Assembly (NCBI RefSeq): GCF_030525615.1
Contig: NZ_JAUNEJ010000004.1
Coordinates: 62,001 to 126,000, forward strand
Source: Cutibacterium sp.
GTDB lineage: Bacteria; Actinomycetota; Actinomycetes; Propionibacteriales; Propionibacteriaceae
Reading direction: 5' to 3'
DNA: 64,000 nucleotides
In this document: positions 36,592 to 44,177 of the stretch, one piece after another
How positions within the stretch are numbered: the first letter of the stretch is position 1
How the letters are laid out: the number at the start of each line of letters is the position of its first letter
The notes under the pieces: model-generated
The model's input: only the letters and a program-made list of their open reading frames with translations
Databases searched by the model: none
Told to the model about the DNA's origin: nothing
Position numbers and translations under genes: made by a program

Positions 36592-37304
36592 GGGGGCGCG
36601 CAAACAGAACACGACTTGCCATCGTTGGGGTCCTCGGCCTGTTGTTGGTTGCATGGTTCATGCTGGTGCGTTTCGACGTTGTCTCATCGTGGGGATGGTG
36701 GCAGCCTGACCCCAACTCACCCATCATCGACGTGCCGAAGCCATGGCGAACGAATTACGCCTCTTGGGCCCTGCTCATCGTGGGAGTTCTAGCTGTGGTG
36801 ATTGGGTTGATCTGGCTGCTTCGGCAGTTCTCGTCAAGCAATCGCGCTCGCGTTTACGGCATTAGCCACGAAACGGACCACGGATCGACGGTGCTGTCCA
36901 CCGACGCCCTGGGGCGAGCCGTCGAGGAACAGATTGAGGAATTCCCCGGAGTCGGCAGTGCCAATGTCAGGTTCTTCGGGGCCCGTGTTGCTCCTGAGAT
37001 GATGGTTCAGATCGATCTTGATGACCGTGCTGACGTGCGAAAGCTGGTCACCTGGTTGGATTCCGAGGTAGCTCGCGACGTCGAGACCACCCTGGGCGCC
37101 ACGTTGGTGCGTTTCGGGACGAAGCTGCGGACCGGAGCGCATGTCACTGGGACGGGTGTGAGCCGCGTTGGCGTGACCGAAGTGTCTAACATCGACGAAT
37201 CCGGTGACAGTTTGCCTGCCACTCCAATGCCCAAGCCGACCTTCCTGGACGAAAAGTCCGAACGGGCCAAGCCGCGGACTCGCGAAGGGCAGGTGCTTTC
37301 CTGA
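36588..37304 (+). CDS. Asp23 membrane-anchor protein, AmaP-like
   Basis: 238 residues. Two N-terminal helices (LAIVGVLGLLLVAWFMLV and WALLIVGVLAVVIGLIWLL) precede a soluble domain with ISHETDHGSTVLSTDALGRA, VEEQIEEFPGVGSAN and VQIDLDDRADVRKLVTWLDS, the layout of alkaline shock response membrane anchors. Overlaps the preceding gene by 4 bases. The next gene is a sigma factor, 57 bases downstream of its stop if that gene starts at 37362. Confidence 0.78.
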   Translation: MRGRANRTRLAIVGVLGLLLVAWFMLVRFDVVSSWGWWQPDPNSPIIDVPKPWRTNYASWALLIVGVLAVVIGLIWLLRQFSSSNRARVYGISHETDHGSTVLSTDALGRAVEEQIEEFPGVGSANVRFFGARVAPEMMVQIDLDDRADVRKLVTWLDSEVARDVETTLGATLVRFGTKLRTGAHVTGTGVSRVGVTEVSNIDESGDSLPATPMPKPTFLDEKSERAKPRTREGQVLS

Positions 37305-37361
37305 GCCTCGTGGCGGTCGAGGACGCTTTGGATGTCCTCGACCGCTGCTAGCGTCCAAGCC

Positions 37362-37937
37362 ATGGTCTGCGGAGTCGAAGGTGATGGCGGCAACGGGATC
37401 GTCCTTGCGGACATCAGGGCTGCTCAGGACGGAGATGCCGAGGCATACGCCCGCGTCGTCGAGTCCTGGGGCGGACCGCTGTTGAGGTTCTGTCGCAACC
37501 ATTTGCCGGCCACGATGGACGCCGAGGACGTCGTCCAGGACGTTTTGCTGGCTGCCTGGCAGAAGCTACCTGATCTCGACGATCGATCGCGGTTCAGGGC
37601 GTGGATGTACACCATTGCCCGAAATCGTTGCCGTGAAGTCATTCGGACCGCCGGGCGACGCGCCACCGATCCCGTCGCACCAGAAGAAGTTCCGGTGAGG
37701 ATAGATACCCGACAAGACCCGGCGAGGACCCATGCCAGAGACGCTGCGATGACGGCGTTGAAGGAGAGCGTCGACAGGCTCGCCGACAATCAGAGGCGTA
37801 TTTGGGTCATGGCCCACATTGATGGTCTCGGATACGCCGAGATTGCAGAGATTGAAGAATTACCAGTGTCCACCGTCCGTGGTCGTTTGGCTCGGGCGAG
37901 GGCGACCATTGCGGAGGAGATGGAACCATGGCGGTAA
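37362..37937 (+). CDS. ECF-type sigma-70 family sigma factor
   Basis: About 191 residues. Region 2 contains NHLPATMDAEDVVQDVLLAA and WMYTIARNRCREVIR; region 4 contains VDRLADNQRRIWVMAHIDGL, YAEIAEIEELPVSTVRGRLA and RARA. Region 3 and 1.1 are absent, as in ECF sigma factors. The start is uncertain: ATG 37362 is used and 37332 is also open. It overlaps the next gene by 10 bases. The next protein has an anti-sigma-like HxxxCxxC segment, so the pair may form a sigma/anti-sigma module controlling this cluster. Confidence 0.88.
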   Translation: MVCGVEGDGGNGIVLADIRAAQDGDAEAYARVVESWGGPLLRFCRNHLPATMDAEDVVQDVLLAAWQKLPDLDDRSRFRAWMYTIARNRCREVIRTAGRRATDPVAPEEVPVRIDTRQDPARTHARDAAMTALKESVDRLADNQRRIWVMAHIDGLGYAEIAEIEELPVSTVRGRLARARATIAEEMEPWR

Positions 37938-38452
37938 ATCTCGCGTGTGGCGCGGACATGAATGAGGTCTGGGACAATGCGGCACAACCTCCCACCAAAC
38001 ACGAAGTCGAGTGTCCAGCCTGCCGGGCTGTGCGTACCGAGGCTCTTCGCGCCAGTCAGATGCGTGACGACACAGTTTCCGAGGACGCTCGAACCAGGGT
38101 TGTCGTTGATCCACCGAAGTTGTCGTCGGTATGGAGGTCCTACACGGCTGACCTCTCACCACGTCACTGCATCGTCAGTGACGACACTGGCGAGATCGAG
38201 GTCAGGGAGACCGTGTTGTCTGCGATCGTGCGCCGGACCGTCGCCGATTGTGAGGATTGCGTGCTGAGCCACGTCCATTTTTCAGTACCCAATACTCCAC
38301 TGAAACTGCGTATTGACCTGTCTGTTGCGCACGGTGTTCGGATTCCGGAATGCGCTGACCGGGTGCGTCAGCGGGTCTCGTCGGAAATGTACCGACAGCT
38401 GCACGGACACCCAGTAACCATTGACATCGCTGTGGAGGATATCCATGTCTGA
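37928..38452 (+). CDS. Putative zinc-motif/Asp23-like fusion, possible anti-sigma factor
   Basis: 174 residues. The first ~45 residues contain a Cys-rich segment with KHEVECPACRAV, the His-x3-Cys-x2-Cys pattern of zinc-binding anti-sigma factors, plus an upstream Cys (LACGADMNEVW). Residues about 85-174 match the Asp23 domain: IEVRETVLSAIVRRTVADCE, LKLRIDLSVAHGVRIPECAD and VTIDIAVEDIHV. I have not seen the combination described. It overlaps the sigma factor by 10 bases and the next Asp23 gene by 8, so all are coupled. No membrane helix, so it would be cytosolic. Confidence 0.7.
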   Translation: MAVNLACGADMNEVWDNAAQPPTKHEVECPACRAVRTEALRASQMRDDTVSEDARTRVVVDPPKLSSVWRSYTADLSPRHCIVSDDTGEIEVRETVLSAIVRRTVADCEDCVLSHVHFSVPNTPLKLRIDLSVAHGVRIPECADRVRQRVSSEMYRQLHGHPVTIDIAVEDIHV

Positions 38453-38792
38453 GAACGACCTTGTCGTCTCCGGAACTGTTCTGACAGGTGACGACACCGT
38501 TGATGATCTGAAAGGGGTCATAGCCACCACGGTTCTCAATACCCCGGGAGTGACTCGACTCGTACGACCGTGGTGGCGGCGAGTCGGGACTTCCGACGAC
38601 CGCTCCGCAATCCGGATAACCGAGCAGGATGGCCGTACTGACGTGGATATCGAGGTCACCGTTGATCTGACGGTGCCCATCGTGCGGCTCACCGAGGATC
38701 TTCGACACCGGGTTTCCACGGCCATCGCCCAGTCCGGACGCACACCAGGAAAGGTCGACGTCGTGGTATCCAAGGTTGAAGGGTCGAGCTGA
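38445..38792 (+). CDS. Third compact Asp23/Gls24-like protein
   Basis: 115 residues. GVIATTVLNTPGVTRLVRPW, TDVDIEVTVDLTVPIVRLTE, RHRVSTAIAQSG and VDVVVSKVEG follow the Asp23 order with little else. The ATG at 38445 has GGAGG 7 bases upstream and lies inside the previous gene. Last gene of the cluster; a strong hairpin follows immediately. Confidence 0.78.
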   Translation: MSENDLVVSGTVLTGDDTVDDLKGVIATTVLNTPGVTRLVRPWWRRVGTSDDRSAIRITEQDGRTDVDIEVTVDLTVPIVRLTEDLRHRVSTAIAQSGRTPGKVDVVVSKVEGSS

Positions 38793-38796
38793 CACA

Positions 38797-38827
38797 ACAA
38801 GGTCCCCGGAAGAACCGGGGACCTTGT
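38797..38827. terminator. Terminator after the Asp23 cluster
   Basis: A perfect 13-pair stem (ACAAGGTCCCCGG with CCGGGGACCTTGT) around a 5-base loop, followed by GTCGGTTTT on the plus strand. It lies between the convergent Asp23 cluster and the ABC ATPase gene and may serve both. Confidence 0.8.
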
Positions 38828-38843
38828 GTCGGTTTTAGGAAGA

Positions 38844-39944
38844 TCAGGAAATGCGCTCGGTGGTCTCCTGGCTGAAGATGTGGACGGAGGCCGGGTCGAC
38901 ACCCAGGCGCACCTGCTCGCCACGGCGCGGAGGACGACGCGACGAGATACGTGCGACGACCTGGTGGGCCTCGCCATCCTCGATGGAAGCCTGCTTTCCG
39001 GAACCGGCGAGGGAGCCGTAGAGGTAGGCGTCAGCGCCGAGTTCCTCGACAACAGCAACGTCGAGTGCGATGCCCTCACTAGCGAGGGTGAAGTCCTCCG
39101 GGCGGATACCGACGATGAGCTTCTTCTCGTTCGGAGCCTTGGCCAGAACGTCGCGGGAGACCGGGATGACGTGATCGCCGAGTTTGACGCCACCGTCGAC
39201 GACCTCGCTTTCGATCAGGTTCATGGCGGGGGAGCCGATGAACCCGGCGACGAAGAGGTTCTTCGGGGCGTCGTAAAGGGCCAGCGGGGAATCAACCTGC
39301 TGCAGCACGCCATCCTTCATGACGGCAACACGGTCGCCCATCGTCATGGCCTCGGTCTGGTCGTGGGTCACATAGACGGTAGTGACACCGAGGCGCTGCT
39401 GCAGGGCAGCGATCTGGGTACGGGTCTGGACACGCAGCTTGGCGTCGAGGTTCGACAGCGGCTCGTCCATGAGGAAGACCTGCGGGTTACGAACGATGGC
39501 GCGACCCATGGCGACACGCTGACGCTGACCACCAGACAGGGCCTTCGGCTTGCGGTTGAGGAAGTCCTCCAGGCCGAGGAGCTTGGCCGCCTCGAGAACG
39601 CGCTGCTGACGCTCAGCCTTCGGCACGTTCTGCATCTTGAGGGCGAAGCCCATGTTGTCGGCCACCGTCATGTGGGGGTAGAGGGCGTAATTCTGGAAGA
39701 CCATGGCGATGTCACGGTCCTTCGGGGGCAGATCGGTGACGTCGCGGTCTCCAATCCAGATGGAGCCGGCATTGACCTCTTCCAGACCGGCCAGCATTCG
39801 CAGGGAGGTGGATTTACCACAGCCTGACGGTCCGACGAGGACCATGAACTCACCGTCGCCGATGTCGAGGTTGAGCTTGCTGACGGCTGCGTGATCGGTG
39901 CCCGGGTAAACCCGAGTCGCCTCCTTGTATTGCACGGTTGCCAT
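38844..39944 (-). CDS. Carbohydrate ABC transporter ATPase (MsmX/UgpC/MalK family)
   Basis: Powers sugar import; such ATPases are often shared by several importers. 366 residues. Walker A is VGPSGCGKSTSLRMLAGLEE, signature LSGGQRQRVAMGRAIVRNP, Walker B VFLMDEPLSNLDAKLR, and the regulatory C-terminal OB-like domain contains LIVGIRPEDFTLAS. ATG 39944 chosen with AAGGAAC upstream; a longer open frame to 40028 lacks a site. The ABC importer at 44178-47324 lacks its own ATPase gene, so this is a good candidate partner. Confidence 0.92.
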   Translation of the reverse strand: MATVQYKEATRVYPGTDHAAVSKLNLDIGDGEFMVLVGPSGCGKSTSLRMLAGLEEVNAGSIWIGDRDVTDLPPKDRDIAMVFQNYALYPHMTVADNMGFALKMQNVPKAERQQRVLEAAKLLGLEDFLNRKPKALSGGQRQRVAMGRAIVRNPQVFLMDEPLSNLDAKLRVQTRTQIAALQQRLGVTTVYVTHDQTEAMTMGDRVAVMKDGVLQQVDSPLALYDAPKNLFVAGFIGSPAMNLIESEVVDGGVKLGDHVIPVSRDVLAKAPNEKKLIVGIRPEDFTLASEGIALDVAVVEELGADAYLYGSLAGSGKQASIEDGEAHQVVARISSRRPPRRGEQVRLGVDPASVHIFSQETTERIS

Positions 39945-40159
39945 GACCGTTGTTCCTTTCCACGGGCAGGTACGTGCCCGACGATCCGTTGTGGAAACGC
40001 GATGACGAGTGCCACCGGGGTCCATCAAGAGTTCGACGAACCGAGATCGATCATAATGGACAAGCCAGCACGAGAATGTGGTGGGGGCTACTAGCGGAGT
40101 GTCTCCCGTAGTCAGAGAAAGATCTGGTAGTAATCAACGAAGTGCGGACCCGCTGAGTT

Positions 40160-41590
40160 CTAACACTCGACGATGTTTACGGCGAGACCTCCTCGCGCCG
40201 TCTCCTTGTACTTCACCTTCATGTCGCGTCCGGTTTCCATCATCGTCTTCATGACCTGATCCAGGCTGACGATCTGGGAGCCGTCCCCGGCTATGGCCAG
40301 ACGAGCCGCCGTCACAGCTTTGATGGCCCCCAGGGCATTGCGCTCGATACACGGAATCTGGACTAGGCCGCCCACCGGATCGCAGGTCAGCCCGAGATGG
40401 TGTTCAAGGCCGATCTCGGCAGCGTTGCAGACCTGGGCCGGCGTTCCGCCCATGACTTGAGCCAGACCGGCGGCGGCCATCGAACATGCCACGCCAACCT
40501 CTCCTTGACAGCCGACTTCAGCTCCCGAGATGGACGCCGACTGCTGGTAAATCTCGCCAACAGCGCCGGCTGCCAGGAGGAAGTCGACGATGAGGTCATC
40601 GTCACCGGTGTCGACACCGGGAGTACCTGAGTCGATGTCGGAACCGGGGGACAGAAACTTCACCGCGAAGTGCAGACAGGACGGGATAATGCCGGCCGCA
40701 CCATTGGTGGGAGCGGTGACGATACGTCCACCTGCTGCGTTTTCCTCGTTGACGGCCAAGGCCCACACCGTCAACCAGTCGACTGAGCCGAACGGTTCCG
40801 GCCTGCCAGGCGCGATTGCCTCCCGGGCAACGAGATCGCGGTGCATCCTCATGGCACGACGCCGCACGTGCAGTCCGCCGGGAAGAACACCAGCGCGGGA
40901 ACAGCCGCGCTCGACACAGGCGTGCATGACAGCCCAGATATCCAGCAGCTCGCTGCGGACATGCTCCTCGTCTCGGGTCGTCATCTCATTGGCCATGGTG
41001 ACCTCGGGGATACTCATCCGGTAGTCAGAGCACTGTTCCAGCAATTCCTCCCCGGTCTTGAAAGGGTAGGGAACCGGAGCCGTATCCCGGACGATGGCTG
41101 GGTGCTCGTCCTCGCCGTGCTCGACGACGAAGCCACCGCCGATGGAGTAGAAAGTGCGTTCGGCGACGACCTCTTGACCAGACCAGGCCGTGAATGTCAT
41201 GCCGTTGGGATGGAAGGGCAGAGAACGGTTGCGATACAGAATGAGGTCAGTCTTGACATCGAAAGATATCTCTCGACCGCCATGCACCGCGTCGAGGGTG
41301 ATCCGCCCACTGTTGGCGACGGAAGCGGCACGAGCCGGGGTCTGATCGGTGTCCACGGTGGCTGGTTCCTCGCCCTGCAAGCCCAGTAGGACAGCTGCTT
41401 CGGAACCATGCCCGTGTCCGGTCGCTCCTAACGAGCCGAAGAGTTCGGCGCGCACTCGGGTAACTTCGGCCCACGCTGGCGACTGGGCTAGATCAGTCAC
41501 GAAGATCTGGGCAGCTCGCATGGGGCCGACGGTATGCGAACTGGACGGACCGATACCCACCTTAAAGATGTCGAAAACGCTGACTGCCAC
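40160..41590 (-). CDS. sdaA: L-serine ammonia-lyase (iron-sulfur type)
   Basis: Deaminates serine to pyruvate. 476 residues, single-chain type with the beta domain before the alpha domain. GPSSSHTVGPMRAA near the N-terminus, the FeS-ligand Cys residues in VACSMAAAGLAQVMGGTPAQ and LTCDPVGGLVQIPCIERNA, and AAGGRIVTAPTNGAAG are diagnostic. Serine and threonine degradation enzymes (glyA, tdh, kbl) occur elsewhere in the window. Divergent from the ROK-oxidoreductase gene. Confidence 0.93.
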   Translation of the reverse strand: MAVSVFDIFKVGIGPSSSHTVGPMRAAQIFVTDLAQSPAWAEVTRVRAELFGSLGATGHGHGSEAAVLLGLQGEEPATVDTDQTPARAASVANSGRITLDAVHGGREISFDVKTDLILYRNRSLPFHPNGMTFTAWSGQEVVAERTFYSIGGGFVVEHGEDEHPAIVRDTAPVPYPFKTGEELLEQCSDYRMSIPEVTMANEMTTRDEEHVRSELLDIWAVMHACVERGCSRAGVLPGGLHVRRRAMRMHRDLVAREAIAPGRPEPFGSVDWLTVWALAVNEENAAGGRIVTAPTNGAAGIIPSCLHFAVKFLSPGSDIDSGTPGVDTGDDDLIVDFLLAAGAVGEIYQQSASISGAEVGCQGEVGVACSMAAAGLAQVMGGTPAQVCNAAEIGLEHHLGLTCDPVGGLVQIPCIERNALGAIKAVTAARLAIAGDGSQIVSLDQVMKTMMETGRDMKVKYKETARGGLAVNIVEC

Positions 41591-41760
41591 GACAATGATT
41601 CTGCCAAAGACACAGGTGAAATGTCAGTGAAGAGCACGGAGGATCTGACGGCCTTTCGCCCGTCGGAGAGAGGGTCGCCAACGGGTTTGGTGGCGACGAG
41701 TTTTGACAAACCTCTTGACGAACTCGCCGCAGTGGTCCATGCTCTCTTTAACAAGAATTG

Positions 41761-41798
41761 AAGACATCTTTTGAAAGGTGTCTTTACAAAGATGTCTT
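41761..41798. promoter_or_regulatory. Compound operator upstream of the ROK-oxidoreductase gene
   Basis: Three related 11-base elements lie within 38 bases: AAGACATCTTT at 41761, AAAGGTGTCTT at 41774 and AAAGATGTCTT at 41788. The first and third are exact inverted copies; the middle is a direct copy of the third with one change, 14 bases before it. It sits 45 bases before the start codon. The arrangement suggests a dimeric regulator, probably the encoded ROK protein, binding to control this gene and its neighbours. Confidence 0.6.
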
Positions 41799-41842
41799 GA
41801 CAAGGGCTGTGAAGGCATGAACCCGGTCGTGGAGAAGAGGCG

Positions 41843-44152
41843 GTGACGGTGACGAAGCGTGATCGACGCAGCGACAGAGCCGATGACGTCCTGCTCGCAC
41901 TGCGTGCCGGGGAAGCCATGAGTGCCGCTGACCTTGTCGAGCGCACTGGTTTGTCACGCCCAACCGTCATCTCAATCCTCAATGATCTGGAGTCGTCCGG
42001 GTGGGTGGTTCGTGGCACCTCCGATGGTGGCGGGCTGGGGCGTCCTGCCACGGTGTGGTCGTTGGGTGAGGATGTTGGGATCGTCATCGGGGCCGATATC
42101 CTCGTCGACTCAATGCTTCTAGTGGCGGCAACTTTCGGCGGGGCGATCCTCGACGTTCGTAGTGTCCGTCTGGGCCAACATCAACGTGACGCCCGTCTGG
42201 ACGCCGTCGCAAACGCCATCGAGGCATTGCGAGATGTGTACCGGCAGAAAGGGCCACTGCTGAATCTGGCGATCTCGACGACAGGGATTGTCAACGGGGA
42301 AGGCCGTATTGTGCGCAGCGACCTCGTGCCGCAGTGGACCGGGTTGGACCTGGGACGTGTGCTCTCCGAACGCCTCGACGTTCCTGCCAGCGTCGACAAC
42401 GACATCAATTTGGCAGCGTATGGCGAGTTTTGTCAGCGTCGGCAGCGTGGGCGCCTCGATTGTGACTCCGACATGTTGCTGGTGCGGATGGCCCGAGGCC
42501 TCAACACGGGACTGGTCCTCAACGGACAGGTTCATCGCGGACGCACCTGGAACGCCGGTGAGATCAGTGACGTGCTCGACTTACATCTAGACGGCGAGGA
42601 GGTTCCCGACGATGACTGGATTGATCGGGCGGCCTTGACGACGGGTTCGATCGCAGCTGTCATTGCCCCCGATGCCATCGTCATGTCTGGACCGACCAGC
42701 TCATCAGTCAAGGTCATTCGCCAGGTCATTGCTCGGCTCATGGCCCGCCGACCGCTCGGCTCGGAGGCGATGAATGCTGAAGTCGAGGAATTGGGACAAG
42801 CCGCGTCGGTCGTCGGAGCTCTCAATACTGCCTTGGAAGCGGTGACGAGAAAGGCCCTCGGTACCGAACATCCGCGCCCTGTGGCCCTACGGGGCATGGC
42901 CAAGATCATTTCCGAAGTTGAGAAAGGACACCACAGCGTCATGACGGCAACTCATCGAGAAGGACACACGGGGGATCGCATGAGGGTCGGTGTTGTTGGT
43001 GTCGGGGCACGGTCGCGGCTGGCTCTTAACGCCGAGCTGGAAGGCAACGACGGCGTTGTGACCGCTGTGTGCGAGCCTCACCACCTGGCCCGCAAGCGAG
43101 TAGCCGATCGGCTCGGGAAGGACCCCGACTCGATCACGATCACCCCTGACGTTGCCGGACTCATTGCGTCGGGAATTGACGTCGCCTTTGTCACCTCCCC
43201 TGACGACACCCATGCCGAGGTCACGTGTCAGCTGCTGGAAGCCGGGATTCCGGTTTATTTGGAGAAGCCGCTGGCCATCACGATGGATTCGGCGACCAAA
43301 GTCCTGACCACCGCGTACCAGACCGGCACGAAGCTCTATGTCGGACACAACATGCGGCACATGAATGTTGTCCGCTCGATGCGCGACCTCATCCGTACGG
43401 GTCGGATTGGCGAGGTCAAGGCGATCTGGTGCCGTCACTTCGTCGGGTCGGGAGGGGATTTCTACTTCAAGGACTGGCACGCCACCCAGGAGCATGGTAC
43501 GGGTCTGTTGTTGCAGAAAGCGGCTCACGATATCGATGTCATGCACTGGTTCGCGGACTCCCACACCACGGATGTGGTCGGCATGGGCGGACTCACCCTC
43601 TATGACCGCATTACTGACCGTCGTGACAACTCTGACCAGCTCATGGGGGACTGGTACTCCCTGGACAATTGGCCTCCGCTGACTCAGAAGGGGCTCAACC
43701 CGGTTATCGACGTCGAAGACATCTCGATGGTGCTTATGCGGATGGAGTCTGGTGTTTTCGCTTCGTACGAGCAATGCCACTACACCCCGGACTACTGGCG
43801 CAATTACACCGTCATCGGTACCGAGGGGCGCATCGAGAACTTCGGTGATGGTGAAGGAGGCGTCATCCGGCTGTGGAACAAGCGCACCTACTACAACGCG
43901 GACGGTGACGAGACCTTCCCCATCATTGGTGACGCCAATGGGCACGGTGACGCTGACGTGCTGACGGTCACCGAGTTCCTCAATTTCGTCAGGAACGGAA
44001 CCCGTACCGATACCTCGCCATTAGGGGCCTGGTATGCGGTTGCCGCGGGAATCCAGGCTACTGACTCGTTGCGGCACGGGTCGACGCCGCGCCAGGTGCC
44101 AGTTCTCGACGACGAGATTGTCCGGTACTTCAACAACAACCAAGTTAAGTGA
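41843..44152 (+). CDS. ROK-family regulator fused to Gfo/Idh/MocA oxidoreductase
   Basis: 769 residues in one open frame. Residues about 10-70 form a winged helix-turn-helix (LLALRAGEAMSAADLVERTG, LSRPTVISILNDLESSGWVV). Residues about 75-350 are a ROK domain (GIVIGADILV, TTGIVNGEGRI, DNDINLAAYGE) with the usual zinc motif CxCGxxGCxE not visible. Residues about 380-769 are a Gfo/Idh/MocA oxidoreductase (MRVGVVGVGARSRLALNAEL, VYLEKPLAITMDSA, GTGLLLQKAAHDIDVMHW, GTEGRIENFGDG). An internal ATG at 42980 with a GGGGG run upstream could also give the oxidoreductase alone. Next to a sugar ABC importer, so it may sense and oxidise the imported sugar. Confidence 0.85.
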   Translation: MTVTKRDRRSDRADDVLLALRAGEAMSAADLVERTGLSRPTVISILNDLESSGWVVRGTSDGGGLGRPATVWSLGEDVGIVIGADILVDSMLLVAATFGGAILDVRSVRLGQHQRDARLDAVANAIEALRDVYRQKGPLLNLAISTTGIVNGEGRIVRSDLVPQWTGLDLGRVLSERLDVPASVDNDINLAAYGEFCQRRQRGRLDCDSDMLLVRMARGLNTGLVLNGQVHRGRTWNAGEISDVLDLHLDGEEVPDDDWIDRAALTTGSIAAVIAPDAIVMSGPTSSSVKVIRQVIARLMARRPLGSEAMNAEVEELGQAASVVGALNTALEAVTRKALGTEHPRPVALRGMAKIISEVEKGHHSVMTATHREGHTGDRMRVGVVGVGARSRLALNAELEGNDGVVTAVCEPHHLARKRVADRLGKDPDSITITPDVAGLIASGIDVAFVTSPDDTHAEVTCQLLEAGIPVYLEKPLAITMDSATKVLTTAYQTGTKLYVGHNMRHMNVVRSMRDLIRTGRIGEVKAIWCRHFVGSGGDFYFKDWHATQEHGTGLLLQKAAHDIDVMHWFADSHTTDVVGMGGLTLYDRITDRRDNSDQLMGDWYSLDNWPPLTQKGLNPVIDVEDISMVLMRMESGVFASYEQCHYTPDYWRNYTVIGTEGRIENFGDGEGGVIRLWNKRTYYNADGDETFPIIGDANGHGDADVLTVTEFLNFVRNGTRTDTSPLGAWYAVAAGIQATDSLRHGSTPRQVPVLDDEIVRYFNNNQVK

Positions 44153-44177
44153 TCGCAATAAGACAGAGAGGTCAATC

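Noticed and set aside
38826..39827. Plus-strand open frame of 333 codons
   Set aside because: Antisense to the ABC ATPase; no independent motif.
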